Below are positions 24,021 to 33,391 of a stretch of DNA of 64,000 nucleotides, in pieces. The notes under the pieces were generated by a model. The model worked only from the letters and a program-made list of their open reading frames with translations. It made no database searches and had not been told where the DNA came from. Positions within the stretch are counted from its first letter, which is position 1; every line of letters starts with the position of its first letter. Both the position numbers and the translations under genes were made by a program. Source of the stretch: Streptomyces albospinus (GTDB taxonomy: Bacteria; Actinomycetota; Actinomycetes; Streptomycetales; Streptomycetaceae); NCBI RefSeq assembly GCF_014648695.1, contig NZ_BMRP01000018.1, positions 1 through 64,000 on the forward strand, written 5' to 3'.

Positions 24021-24107
24021 GCGCGCAGAGCTCTGGGCTTCGAGCCTGTTGAGCCGCGCCGGCCCCCGAGGTCTCCCCTCCCTCGGGGGCCCTTGACTTG
24101 AAAGGAG

Positions 24108-24542
24108 GTGGGCGAGATCCCTGGCCCCGTACCGAACCGCGAGGCGGATCTCGCCCGCCCCCGCGAACGCAAGGGTAGTGATGTCCAGTCGGTGACCAAG
24201 GGTGTCCTCCGAGACGTCAAGGTCCCCAATGCCGACCGGAATTGGCACCCGATCGCAAAGCGCCTGTGGGACTCGCTGAAGTCCTCCGGCCAGTCCGACT
24301 TCTACCAGAACAGCGACTGGGCTTTCGCCTACTCGCTGTGCGAAGACCTCAGCTATTACAAGAAGGCTGGCAAACGTTCCGGCCAGATGCTTCAGACCAT
24401 CTATTCGGCCTTTGAACGGCTTCTCGTTACCGAAGGCGACCGGCGTCGTGTGCGCATCGAGCTTCACGAGCCCGAGGCAGAGGAACAGTCCGCTGCTGTA
24501 CTCGCCATCGCCGACTACAAGCGGGATCTCGGCCTCGACTGA
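24108..24542 (+). CDS. terminase small subunit
   Basis: A 144-residue basic protein starting at GTG behind AAAGGAGG. The central part (NWHPIAKRLWDSLKSSGQSDFYQNSDW AFAYSLCEDL region) matches actinophage terminase small subunits, which bind pac/cos DNA and hand it to the large subunit. Position between the HNH endonuclease and the large subunit fits. Confidence 0.8.
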   Translation: MGEIPGPVPNREADLARPRERKGSDVQSVTKGVLRDVKVPNADRNWHPIAKRLWDSLKSSGQSDFYQNSDWAFAYSLCEDLSYYKKAGKRSGQMLQTIYSAFERLLVTEGDRRRVRIELHEPEAEEQSAAVLAIADYKRDLGLD

Positions 24543-24571
24543 CCGCCGCTCCCCCTGAGTTACCCGAGGGG

Positions 24572-26221
24572 GTGAGACCCATCGCAGCCCTGACAGCAGA
24601 AGAGATCGATGCCCTCGAACCGTCCTTCCTTGGCCCCACCTGGCAGCGCGAGCCTGATGGCGCGTGGAAGCTGCCCGAGCACACCCTCGGGTGGCAGATC
24701 GCCGGATGGTGCGCCGAGTACCTGAAGGCCGAGGACGGCGGGCCCTGGCGCTTCACGCGCGAGCAGCTCCGCTTCGTTCTTCACTGGTACGCCGTTGACG
24801 AGTCCGGCCGGTTCACACACCGGAAGGGCGTCCTTCAACGGCTCAAGGGCTGGGGCTAACCCGGTAAGGACCCCCTCCTCGCAGTGATCTCCCTGGTTGA
24901 GTTCGTCGGGCCGTCCCGCTTCTCCCACTGGGACAGCGGACAGCCGGTCGGCGTCCCACATCCCCAGGCGTGGGTGCAGATCGCAGCCGTGTCCCGCGAC
25001 CAGACTCGCAACACCATGACCCTGATGCCGTCTCTGATCTCGGACAAGATGATCGAGACGTACGGCATCAAGGCAGGGGCCGAGCTGATCCGCGCCAACG
25101 GCGGCCGGCAGAGGCTCGAAGCGGTCACCTCGTCGTTCCGAGCCCTTGAGGGCGGCCGAGTCACGTTCACGGTGCTCAACGAAACGCACCACTGGGTGAC
25201 TGGCAACAACGGCGACCGCATGTACGAGACGATCGACGGCAACGCCACCAAGAAGGACAGCCGTTACCTCGCGATCACGAACGCCTACCTCCCCGGGGAG
25301 GACAGCGTCGCCGAGAAGATGCGCGAGGCGTACGAGAAGATCCTCGACGGCCGGGCCGTGGACGTCGGCTTCATGTACGACTCGATCGAGGCGCACCCCG
25401 CGACCCCTCTGACGCCCGAAGCCATGCGCATTGTCCTGCCGAAGATCCGCGGTGACGCGGTGTGGCTGCGCGTCGAGACGATCCTTCAGTCGATCCTCGA
25501 TACGACGATGGCGCCGAGCCGCTCGCGACGGATGTGGCTGAACCAGATCGTTGCATCCGAGGATGCCCTGTACGGCCCGGCCGAATGGGATGTGCTCCGC
25601 GACGAGACGTTGCTGCTCCAGCCTGGTGACGAGATCACGCTCGGCTTCGACGGCGGCAAGACGGACGACGCGACCGCTCTGGTCGCGCTCCGTACGAAGG
25701 ACATGGCGGCCTTCATCCTCGGTCTGTGGGAGAAGCCGGACGGTCCGAAGGGTGACGGCTGGATCGTCCCCCGTGAGCGGGTCGACTCGGCCGTGCATGA
25801 GGCGTTCCGTGTGTTCGAGGTGCAGGGCTTCTACGCCGACGTGGCGCTGTGGGAGTCGTACATCTCCGAGTGGGACGCCACGTACGGCGAGGGCCTGGCC
25901 GTGAAGGCGCCGGGCAAGGACCGTATCGGCTGGGACATGCGCTCCAGTTTGAAGCTGTCGACGCTCGCGCACGAACGGCTGATGCGCTCGGTCTTTGACC
26001 GCAAGCTCAAACACGACGGCGACCGCAAGCTCCGCCGACACTCGCTGAACGCAATGCGCCGCACCAACAACTACGGAGTCTCGTTCGGCAAGGAGCGCCG
26101 CGAGTCACCCAGGAAGATCGACGCCTACGCCGCGCTGATGCTCGCGCACGAGGCCCTGGTCGATCTGCGCGCCCGTGGCAAGAAGGTTCGCAAGCGGACC
26201 GGCCGGGGCTTTTTCCTTTAA
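24572..26221 (+). pseudogene. terminase large subunit, interrupted by an in-frame stop at the P-loop
   Basis: One frame encodes both parts. Residues 1-95 start at GTG 24572 and end at GVLQRLKGWG with TAA at 24857-24859. Nine bases (TAACCCGGT) later the same frame resumes as KDPLLAVISLVEFVGPSRF. Removing the nine bases restores KGWGKDPLLA, the expected Walker A site. The rest is a normal terminase: the Walker B region near VTFTVLNETHHW and a C-terminal RNase H-like nuclease with LGFDGGKTDDATAL. Translation could restart at GTG 24884, but such a product lacks the ATP site. The prophage is therefore probably unable to package DNA, unless the insertion is an assembly error or the stop is read through. 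Confidence 0.85.
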
Positions 26222-26223
26222 CC

Positions 26224-26240
26224 GAATGCGAGATCTTAGC
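26224..26240 (+). promoter_or_regulatory. 17-mer repressor-type site 8
   Basis: GAATGCGAGATCTTAGC between terminase and portal genes; no promoter boxes, so a roadblock-type site is more likely. Confidence 0.5.
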
Positions 26241-26254
26241 AAGGGTGGTGTCTC

Positions 26255-27682
26255 TTGGCTGCCTCCGTTTCGCCCGCCGCGCTCGCGCGGCAGCTCCTCG
26301 CCATCCTGAATCGGGACGGCGACCGACTGAAGCGGGTCGACGACTACCTCCACGGCCGTCATGACGACCCGTACATGCCGCCACAGGCCGACGACGAGTA
26401 CCGACTCCTCGCGCGCCGCTCGGTCTCGAACTGGATGCCGTTGCTCGTCGGCACCCCGGCCCAGGCCCTGTATGTCGACGGGTTCCGGCCGGGCAGCACC
26501 GAGGACGGGTTGCCGGCCGAGGTCGAGACGACCTCGCCGGAGTGGGAGCACTGGCAGCGGTCGCGTCTCGACGCGCGCCAGGCCGCCGTCTATCGCGGAG
26601 CCCTGGCGTACGGCCACGCCTTCACCGTCACCGAGCGGGACGACAAGGACGGACTGGTGCGCACGAAGGGGCTGTCCGCGCTCCGGACGGCCGCTCTGTA
26701 CGAGGACCCAGCGAATGATGACACCCCGCACGCGGCGCTGACGGTCACGGCCTGGCCGTCGGGCGATACGCGCGGCAAGGCGCGGATGTGGGATGCCGCG
26801 CACGAGTACGCCGTGACGTTCCGCGGCTTGGACGACGAGAAGAGCATCACGGTCGCCCCGCTGCGGAGGCACGGCTCGTCGGAGTGTCCGGTGACCCGGT
26901 TCGCCTCCCTCGTCGACCTTGAGGGGCGGACGCTCGGAGTGATCGAGCCGATGATCGCCCTGCAAGACCGAATCAATCAGACGATCTTCGACTTGCTTGT
27001 TGCGCAGACGTACGCCTCGGTGAAGGTCCGGACGGCCACGGGGATGGCGCCGCCTATTCAGCGCGACCTCGAAACGGGCGAACCGGTCCTCGACGCGCAG
27101 GGCAACCCCATCCCCCTGCCGATCAACCACAACGCGCGCCGGTTCCTCTTCGCCGAGGACCCGGACGTTCGTTTCGGAAGCCTCGACGAGACTCCGCTCG
27201 GCGGGTTCATCGACAGCGTGGACATGTCCATAAGGCACTTGGCCGCAGTCAGCCAGACCCCACCGCACCACCTACTCGGCCAGATCGCGAACCTGTCGGC
27301 CGAGGCCCTTCTTGCTGCCGAGACGGCCCTGAGCCGCAAGATCGCCGAGTTCCGTACGGCCTTCGGGGAGAGCTGGGAGAGGGTATTCCGCCTGGCCGCC
27401 GAACTGGCCGGCCACTCCGCCATCGACTTCAAGGGCGAGGTCATCTGGCGCGACATGGAGTCGCGGTCCCTGGCTCAGGCAGCCGATGCGCTCGGCAAGC
27501 TGCGCGAGCAGCTCGGCATTCCCGCCCGTGGCCTGTGGCGACGCGTTCCCGGCGTGACGCAGACCGAGCTTGAGGACTGGGAACGGACGGCCGAAGAGGA
27601 CGACTCGGTAGGACAGTTGGCCACCGCACTGACCCGGGCCACACCTGAAGTCCCGGCCGCACCTGCGGCGGTTGCGGCATGA
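26255..27682 (+). CDS. portal protein (SPP1 Gp6-like)
   Basis: The 475-residue protein has the portal signature order: N-terminal helices (LKRVDDYLHGRHDDPYMPPQ), NWMPLLVGTPAQALYVDGF, a clip and stem region, FASLVDLEGRTLGVIEPMIA and TPPHHLLGQIANLSAEAL, typical of the Gp6/portal family of actinophages. It forms the dodecameric ring through which DNA enters the capsid. TTG at 26255 follows AGGGTGG. The stop overlaps the start of the MuF gene (ATGA). Confidence 0.9.
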   Translation: MAASVSPAALARQLLAILNRDGDRLKRVDDYLHGRHDDPYMPPQADDEYRLLARRSVSNWMPLLVGTPAQALYVDGFRPGSTEDGLPAEVETTSPEWEHWQRSRLDARQAAVYRGALAYGHAFTVTERDDKDGLVRTKGLSALRTAALYEDPANDDTPHAALTVTAWPSGDTRGKARMWDAAHEYAVTFRGLDDEKSITVAPLRRHGSSECPVTRFASLVDLEGRTLGVIEPMIALQDRINQTIFDLLVAQTYASVKVRTATGMAPPIQRDLETGEPVLDAQGNPIPLPINHNARRFLFAEDPDVRFGSLDETPLGGFIDSVDMSIRHLAAVSQTPPHHLLGQIANLSAEALLAAETALSRKIAEFRTAFGESWERVFRLAAELAGHSAIDFKGEVIWRDMESRSLAQAADALGKLREQLGIPARGLWRRVPGVTQTELEDWERTAEEDDSVGQLATALTRATPEVPAAPAAVAA

Positions 27683-28815
27683 CCAGTGCCGCACGGCAGG
27701 CGGAGACCGATCGGGCATCAGTGGCCTTCCATGTCGCGCTGAGCCAGATCGGCGCGAAGACCACGGTCGAGGCCCTGTCCCTGTGGAACGAGGTTCCGGC
27801 CGCGCAGCGCGCGGCTACGGCGTCGGGCTGGCTGCGGAAGGCGATCACGCTGGTCATGTCGAGGAGGCGCATGTCGCGCGACCTCGCTCGGGCCTACTAC
27901 CGGCTCGCCCGCGCCCTTCAGACGGGCCGCACCGTCGCCGACCCGTACCACCCGGAGCCGACGCACGTCACGCTCGGCGACCTCCGGCGGGAGTTCGCCG
28001 CGCTGGCTGGCACCTATTCACCCGGCAACGATCAGGCGGGCGGGGCCGCGACCGGCGAGTCCGGGGAAGCCTCGTCCGCCCGTGATGATGAGTCCGGCCC
28101 CGCCGATCAGGATGCCCCGGAGGCGCCCAAGGTCGACGACGGTCCGGAGCTCGGCGACGGAGACGACGACTGGGAGAGGGTGCTCGTCGAAGAGCTCGAC
28201 GGTCTCCGCGAGGAAGAGGAGCGCATCGAGCGGGAGGCGGAGGAGGAACTCCGCACGGTCCTGGATGCGCTCGGCACACAGAACCTCGACCGGCGGCTGT
28301 CCCGGGTCGACGACGAGCAGGCCGCGAAGGACGCCGATCGCCAGCGCGCCGAGGCTCACCAGCAGGCAGGCGCTCAACAGGCCGCAGCAGCCAGCCGAGT
28401 TGCGATGAACGGCGGCCGGTCAACGACGTGGAACCACATGCGGCGTGATCGCCGCTCCCTCGGGTACGTCCGGCTGTCGCGCACAGGGACGCCGTGCGGC
28501 TGGTGCGCGATGCTGATCAGTCGGGGCCCGGTCTACAAGAGCCGCGAGTCCGCCACCTTCGCGGACGGCGACCGCTATCACGACAACTGCCACTGCTACG
28601 CGATGCCGGTCTTCTCCTGGCAGCAGTACGGCTCATCCGAGCTGTTCGCCCTGTCCCGCGAGTACGAGGCCCTGTGGCCCAAGGTCACCCGAGGACTCAG
28701 CGGCAAGGCCGCAGTGAGCGCTTGGCGGCGCTTCATCCGCCAAAAGCAGCGCGAAGCGCACAAGGCCGCAGCCCAGGAGGCGCGGCGATCCACGACCACA
28801 GCCCAGGAGGCGTGA
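27679..28815 (+). CDS. MuF-like capsid maturation/minor head protein
   Basis: A 378-residue protein: an alpha-helical N-terminal domain, an acidic linker (DDESGPADQDAPEAPKVDD, ELDGLREEEERIEREAEEEL) and a C-terminal MuF-type core with the CGWCAMLISRGPVYKS and YHDNCHCYAMPVF motifs, whose Cys and His residues recall zinc-stabilised MuF domains. Such proteins sit at the portal and may act in head maturation or be ejected. It is coupled to the portal gene by a 4-bp overlap. Confidence 0.85.
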   Translation: MTSAARQAETDRASVAFHVALSQIGAKTTVEALSLWNEVPAAQRAATASGWLRKAITLVMSRRRMSRDLARAYYRLARALQTGRTVADPYHPEPTHVTLGDLRREFAALAGTYSPGNDQAGGAATGESGEASSARDDESGPADQDAPEAPKVDDGPELGDGDDDWERVLVEELDGLREEEERIEREAEEELRTVLDALGTQNLDRRLSRVDDEQAAKDADRQRAEAHQQAGAQQAAAASRVAMNGGRSTTWNHMRRDRRSLGYVRLSRTGTPCGWCAMLISRGPVYKSRESATFADGDRYHDNCHCYAMPVFSWQQYGSSELFALSREYEALWPKVTRGLSGKAAVSAWRRFIRQKQREAHKAAAQEARRSTTTAQEA

Positions 28816-28818
28816 CCC

Positions 28819-29316
28819 GTGTCCGAACAGACCCCTGCCCCGACCGACGAGCAGGCCAGCGAGAACGAGCAGTTCCAGGACGAATCGCCCTCCCCGGAGC
28901 CGCAGGCCGGCGCCTCGGAAAGCGACCTCCCCGAGTGGGCACGCAAGGAACTGACCAAGGTACGGGGCGAGGCCGCCTCGTACCGCACGCGGCTCCGTGA
29001 TGCCGAGTCGAAGCTCTCAGAGGCGAAGTCGCCGGAGGAGTTCGAGGCCGCGTTCGCCGAGGTCAAGGCAAAGAACGCCGAGCTCGAACGCTCGGTCCTC
29101 GTCGGCTCGGTCGCCCGGAAGTTCGACCTCCCTGACGAGCTCGCCTCCCGTCTGCGCGGCGAGACGCCCGAAGAGCTGGAGAGCGACGCGAAGGCGCTTC
29201 AAGTGCTGCTCGCCCCGAAGGCTCCCCCGTCTCTCGGTGGCGGCCTGAATCCGTCCGACGAGGACGACGGCGAGATGGACCCGCGCAAGCTCGCTCGCCG
29301 CACTCGGCGCGTTTAG
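28819..29316 (+). CDS. scaffolding protein
   Basis: A 165-residue, highly charged protein: disordered acidic N-terminus (QASENEQFQDESPSPEPQAG), a coiled coil (EWARKELTKVRGEAASYRTR to KNAELERSVL) and a short basic C-terminal tail (RKLARRTRR) that would contact the capsid protein. Position directly before the capsid gene is typical. Confidence 0.82.
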   Translation: MSEQTPAPTDEQASENEQFQDESPSPEPQAGASESDLPEWARKELTKVRGEAASYRTRLRDAESKLSEAKSPEEFEAAFAEVKAKNAELERSVLVGSVARKFDLPDELASRLRGETPEELESDAKALQVLLAPKAPPSLGGGLNPSDEDDGEMDPRKLARRTRRV

Positions 29317-29339
29317 CGCCATGAAGAAGCGTTTCCCCT

Positions 29340-29367
29340 AACCCCCGAGCCGACCGGCCGGGGGTTT
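29340..29367 (+). terminator. hairpin between scaffold and capsid genes
   Basis: AACCCCCG pairs with CGGGGGTT, with an inner GCCG/CGGC. It lies 24 bp after the scaffold stop, so it may lower upstream read-through or protect the capsid transcript. Confidence 0.6.
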
Positions 29368-29391
29368 CCCCATGCCCCCGGAGTAGCTCTT

Positions 29392-30453
29392 TTGCCCACC
29401 ACACAGCACCAGGTCGTCAAGCCGCAGAAGCTCGTGAACACCGCAGTCGGGATGCTCGAACAGGAGTTGATCATCCCGAACCTGTTCCAGAAGCAGGGAC
29501 TCGACGCCTTCAAGGGCGCCGAGAACGACACCATCTCCATGAAGGTCGAAGGCATCCTGCCGTTCCACGACTACGCGTGGCGCAACGACCGCAGTCAGCC
29601 GATCCAGTTCGACGAGTACAGCGAGCGCAAGATCGCTGTGAGTTTCGGCGGCAACTCCTACAGTGCCGTCAAGCTGACCGACGAGCAGAACGACTTCGAT
29701 ATCGACCAGTGGTCGAAGCTGCTCCGCCCGCAGGTCAAGGCGGTCTCCCGCGGCCTTCAGCGCCGCGCGGTGAAGACCCTGACCGGCCAGGCGTACAACG
29801 TCACCATCGGCAACGCGGCCCAGAACCTCCGCTCCGCGCTCATCGAGGCCCGACGCGTCCTCAACGCCTTCCACGCCCCGCGCGAGGGCCGCTATCTCCT
29901 GGTCGGCTCCGACTTCGAGTCGGCGCTACTGAACGACGAGAAGCTCAACTTGGCGCAGAACGTGGGCGATTCGGAGGCTGAGTCCGCGCTTCGCACCGCA
30001 ACGCTGGGCGAGCGGTTCGGCTTCCGGATCGTCGTCGACCAGACCATTCCGAGCGACGCCGCGTACGCCTTCGCCTCCAGCGCCTTCATCTTCCTGTCCG
30101 GCGCCCCGAGCGTCCCGCAGTCCGTTCCGTATGGCGCTACCACCAGCTTCGAGGGCATCGCTCTCCGCTGGATTCGCGACTACGACTCGCTGTACCTCCA
30201 GGACCGCTCGGTCGTGAACACGTACAACGGCTTCCGCTCCGTGACGGACATCCTTGTCGGCTGGGACGACGCCGCCGAGAAGGAGATCATCTCGACGCAG
30301 GAGCACTTCGTGCGCGGGATCAAGCTCTCCCTCGACGGCAAGAGCGACTACCCCGAGGCCGCCTCCGAGCTGGCCAAGATCACGGGTGTCTCTGACGCGA
30401 AGGTCTGGACTCCGACCGGCCCGAAGCCGGAGGACGACCCGGCCAACGCCTGA
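29392..30453 (+). CDS. major capsid protein
   Basis: This 353-residue protein shows the HK97/P22-type coat pattern of actinophages: an N-terminal arm (VNTAVGMLEQELIIPNLFQ), an E-loop-like region with FHDYAWRNDRSQPIQFDEY, a spine helix (ALIEARRVLNAFHAP), REGRYLLVGSDFESALLNDE, and a C-terminal GIALRWIRDYDSLYLQDRS. About 415 copies would form the shell of a typical T=7 head, if the head is of that size. TTG at 29392 is preceded by GGAG. Confidence 0.88.
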   Translation: MPTTQHQVVKPQKLVNTAVGMLEQELIIPNLFQKQGLDAFKGAENDTISMKVEGILPFHDYAWRNDRSQPIQFDEYSERKIAVSFGGNSYSAVKLTDEQNDFDIDQWSKLLRPQVKAVSRGLQRRAVKTLTGQAYNVTIGNAAQNLRSALIEARRVLNAFHAPREGRYLLVGSDFESALLNDEKLNLAQNVGDSEAESALRTATLGERFGFRIVVDQTIPSDAAYAFASSAFIFLSGAPSVPQSVPYGATTSFEGIALRWIRDYDSLYLQDRSVVNTYNGFRSVTDILVGWDDAAEKEIISTQEHFVRGIKLSLDGKSDYPEAASELAKITGVSDAKVWTPTGPKPEDDPANA

Positions 30454-30523
30454 CCCCCGCGGCGCAGGGGCCGGTGCCATGTGTGCCGGCCCCTGCTTGG
30501 TCTGCCCGAAAGGAGGTTGAGAC

Positions 30524-30976
30524 GTGGCGTACGCGACGCTCGACGAGCTGAAGGGCCGCCTCGACTGGGAGTTGGACGAGGACGAACTCCGCATCGCCTC
30601 AGCGGCGTTGGAGGATGCCTCCGACTTGGCGGTGACGTACGGGCGGGAGTGGCCGGAGGCCACGGCTCCTCGCCTGGTGAAGACGCTCGTGCTGAAGTCC
30701 GCGGCGAGGTACATGCGCAACCCGAACGGCTACACGCAGAGCCGGGCGGGAGACGAGACGCTCGCCTGGTCGGACATCGGTCGCGACGCGGGCTCCATCT
30801 ACTTCACGCGCGAGGAGATCCGGCTCCTTGAGGAGCTAGCCGGTCGCAGGCGAGGTCTCAGCAGCGTCCCCGTCTCGGCCTGGGGTACGCGGCTCCGCCC
30901 CGGCCGGTCCTCGGTCCCCGTCGACTACGGCGGCGACCCCTTCCCGCTGTTCGCTGACAAAGCGAGCCCCTGGTGA
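30524..30976 (+). CDS. head-tail connector (adaptor)
   Basis: A 150-residue, mainly helical protein (MAYATLDELKGRLDWELDED, then LVKTLVLKSAARYMRNPNGY and REEIRLLEELAGRR) matching the gp15/HK97 gp6-like adaptor that docks under the portal. GTG at 30524 has AAAGGAGG. Stop overlaps the next start. Confidence 0.8.
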   Translation: MAYATLDELKGRLDWELDEDELRIASAALEDASDLAVTYGREWPEATAPRLVKTLVLKSAARYMRNPNGYTQSRAGDETLAWSDIGRDAGSIYFTREEIRLLEELAGRRRGLSSVPVSAWGTRLRPGRSSVPVDYGGDPFPLFADKASPW

Positions 30977-31308
30977 GCGTGCAACGACGACGCGGCCAGA
31001 AGGCGCGCGTCTGGCGAACGGTCGAAGTCGTCGACAACCGAGGCAACAAAGTCGTCGTGGCCGACCCCGAGGGCCCGATCTCGGTTCGGGCGGCCTTCAT
31101 CCCTCAACGCTCCTCCAAGGCGGAGGTGCCGGGTCAGCAGCAGATCAACGTCACCAGGATGGTGGTCGATGCCCATCTCACGGGCGTCTCCCTGTGGTCA
31201 CGCGTGGAGTACAACGGCCGTGAGTGGGACATCGTGTCCCCTCCCTCCTACCACCACGGCGACCGCCGCACCCGTCACTGGAGCATCGACATACGGGAGC
31301 GGCCCTGA
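30973..31308 (+). CDS. head-tail stopper
   Basis: A 111-residue beta-rich protein starting VSVQRRRGQKARVWRTVEVV and containing WSRVEYNGREWDIVSPPSYH, the pattern of siphophage head-closure (stopper) proteins. It plugs the neck after packaging. Overlaps with both neighbours. Confidence 0.75.
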   Translation: MSVQRRRGQKARVWRTVEVVDNRGNKVVVADPEGPISVRAAFIPQRSSKAEVPGQQQINVTRMVVDAHLTGVSLWSRVEYNGREWDIVSPPSYHHGDRRTRHWSIDIRERP

Positions 31309-31691
31309 TGGCGAACATCTACAACAGCGTCGGCGGTAGGAAGCTCTCAAAGGTCATCGCCCTGAATGAGGGCGTACAGGCCGAACTCGAAGCGCGGACC
31401 TTCGAGATTGCCGTCCGCGCCGAGGAGATTCTTCAGCAGCACCGCGCCGACGGGCATTCGGAAATCCTCATCGAGGAGGGGAAGGTCGACAAGTACGTCA
31501 TCCTCTCCGACGATCGCGGCCAAAGGGCCGCCATGTCGATCGAGTACGGGCGCAAGGCTTCCGTGGTCGTCCGCAAGGACAAGCACGGGAACGAGTTCCT
31601 GGACGTCGTACCCGAGATGGATGGCCTGTACGTCCTGGCCACTGCATCGAACCTTCCCAAGAAAAGGAAGGGCAAGGTGAAGGTCGACTAA
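31308..31691 (+). CDS. neck/tail-completion protein (DUF5403-like)
   Basis: A 127-residue protein with a helical middle (VQAELEARTFEIAVRAEEIL) and basic C-terminus. Its position between stopper and tail terminator, its length and its HK97 gp10-like profile suggest a neck protein of the DUF5403 family. Confidence 0.7.
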   Translation: MANIYNSVGGRKLSKVIALNEGVQAELEARTFEIAVRAEEILQQHRADGHSEILIEEGKVDKYVILSDDRGQRAAMSIEYGRKASVVVRKDKHGNEFLDVVPEMDGLYVLATASNLPKKRKGKVKVD

Positions 31692-32189
31692 GTGGCCGGC
31701 ATACCAGACCACATCAAGGCCCTCGCCGAGCTCTCCCCCGTCGAAGACCTCTTGCTGGCCATCCTCCGCAAGGGTCTGCCGGGCATTCGTGTGAAGTCCC
31801 TCATCGACCAGCACGAGAAGTTTCCTCTGGTGCTGATCCGCCGCGATCCGTCCTTCGGTCAATGGTCTGCCGACACGCGCTTCACGGACTCGGCGCGAGT
31901 GGTGATCAACGCCTTCGCGCCCGATCCCAACGGCGACGAAGACGCCGCGATCCTGAGCGAAGCCGTGCGTGTCACCCTGCGGGATGCCTGGCTCAAGCCT
32001 CAAGTCATCCCAGGCCGGGGGCACATCACCCGCGTCGACATGAACTCATCCCCTCGCCGGGCAAGCGACTGGGCCACGGCCACCGGTCCCGTGCAGTACG
32101 CGGACCTCCCCACGGACGTGTGGCGTTACGAGTCGATCTACGACATCCAGATCCGGAAGCCGCGGACGCGCCCCTACCCCCCTCCCTGA
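31692..32189 (+). CDS. tail terminator
   Basis: A 165-residue protein with VEDLLLAILRKGLPGIRVKS and PLVLIRRDPSFGQWSADTRF, an alpha/beta layout typical of siphophage tail-terminator proteins, which cap the tail tube and set the joint with the head. GTG start immediately after the upstream stop. Confidence 0.75.
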   Translation: MAGIPDHIKALAELSPVEDLLLAILRKGLPGIRVKSLIDQHEKFPLVLIRRDPSFGQWSADTRFTDSARVVINAFAPDPNGDEDAAILSEAVRVTLRDAWLKPQVIPGRGHITRVDMNSSPRRASDWATATGPVQYADLPTDVWRYESIYDIQIRKPRTRPYPPP

Positions 32190-32214
32190 AATCCCCCAGT
32201 AAGGAGTGCGCCCC

Positions 32215-32955
32215 TTGGCGCTGAACGACAATGCAACCCTTGTCGTTGGGAGTGGCAATTACCTGACCGCGCCGGTCGGTACCGCCATGCCCGATGACCT
32301 TCTGGTGCCTGTTTCCCCGTGGCAGTCCGTTGGCCACACGAGTCTTGAGGACGTTTTCGGCATCACGTCCGAAGGCGGCGAGGCCACCACCATCGGCACC
32401 CTCCAGAACAAGTCTCTGCGAACGAAGTATTCGGCTCGTACTGAGACCATGACCTTCACGCTTCAGCAGTTCGACACGACTGGACTGAAGCTCTACTTCG
32501 GCGCCAACGCGCCGATCCTTCCGGATGGTTCGGTCGGCGTGCCTGCCGATCCGGTGCCCACTCAGTCGGCATTTCTCGCCATCTTCATCGACGGTGAGAA
32601 CCACTTCGCGTTCTACGCCCCCAAGGCGGAGATTTACCGCAACGACGACATGGCGATTGCGGACACCGAGTCTCTCGCGGGTCTGCCGCTCGGCGTGAAG
32701 CCGATGACGCTCGGCAACAACTCCTGGACGTACGCGGTGACTCCGCTCGGCGGAACGGTTGCGACCGGCGCTACGGCCGGTTCGCCTGGCACGTACACCC
32801 CGGCCGGAGCCGTCGCCCCTGTTGACCTCGCCGCTCTCGGCGCGGTGATCGCCACCCCGTCGAGCGCTTGGTCTGCCGGTCAGCACGTCGTGCTCGGCGA
32901 CAGCTCGAAGGCGCACTGGGACGGCTCGAACTGGGTGACCGGCCCGGCCGCCTGA
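32215..32955 (+). CDS. major tail (tube) protein
   Basis: A 246-residue protein: NDNATLVVGSGNYLTAPVGT, then LEDVFGITSEGGEATTIGTL and the long beta hairpin TETMTFTLQQFDTTGLKLYF, the usual tube-protein core. A C-terminal extension (GTYTPAGAVAPVDLAALGAV to HWDGSNWVTGPAA) is a small surface domain. I chose TTG at 32215 because AAGGAG lies 8 bases in front; a GTG at 32206 lies too close. Confidence 0.85.
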   Translation: MALNDNATLVVGSGNYLTAPVGTAMPDDLLVPVSPWQSVGHTSLEDVFGITSEGGEATTIGTLQNKSLRTKYSARTETMTFTLQQFDTTGLKLYFGANAPILPDGSVGVPADPVPTQSAFLAIFIDGENHFAFYAPKAEIYRNDDMAIADTESLAGLPLGVKPMTLGNNSWTYAVTPLGGTVATGATAGSPGTYTPAGAVAPVDLAALGAVIATPSSAWSAGQHVVLGDSSKAHWDGSNWVTGPAA

Positions 32956-33052
32956 CCCCTTCCCAGCCCCCGGTGCGAGCGCACGCGGACCCCGTTCGCA
33001 CCGGGCCCTCCCCTTTCTCGGTCCGCCCCAACTTCCGGAGGTCCGCACCCCC

Positions 33053-33391
33053 ATGGCTTCTTTCTCCCTCGACAACATCCGCACCGCCGCCGAGGCCAAG
33101 TACGGCAGCACGGACATCGAGCTCGGCGACGACACCGTTCGCCTCCTCAATCCGCTCCGCCTGCCGAAGGCGAAGCGCACGGCGCTGTCGCAGCTCCAGG
33201 ACCGCATGGGCGGCGAGGACGCTGACCAGGAAGAGCTTCTGTCCGAGGCGATCCGTCTCGTCGCCGAGCACCCGAAGGCTGCTGACAAGCTCCTCAAGGA
33301 GGTTGGCGGCGACCTCGCTGTCCTAGCCGAGATCTTCGACCGGTACGGCAAGGGTGCCCAGGTGGGGGAAGCCTCGGCCTCTGCCACCTGA
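33053..33391 (+). CDS. tail assembly chaperone, unshifted product
   Basis: A 112-residue helical protein (MASFSLDNIRTAAEAKYGST, LRLPKAKRTALSQLQDRMGG, RLVAEHPKAADKLLKEVGGD), the G-type tail chaperone, encoded between the tube and tape-measure genes. It binds the tape measure during tail assembly. The 3' end carries a slippery run leading to the longer product. Confidence 0.85.
   Translation: MASFSLDNIRTAAEAKYGSTDIELGDDTVRLLNPLRLPKAKRTALSQLQDRMGGEDADQEELLSEAIRLVAEHPKAADKLLKEVGGDLAVLAEIFDRYGKGAQVGEASASAT

Noticed and set aside
24560..26041. 493-codon minus-strand frame antisense to the terminase
   Set aside because: Shadow frame: its codon use mirrors the terminase gene and it has no recognisable domain.
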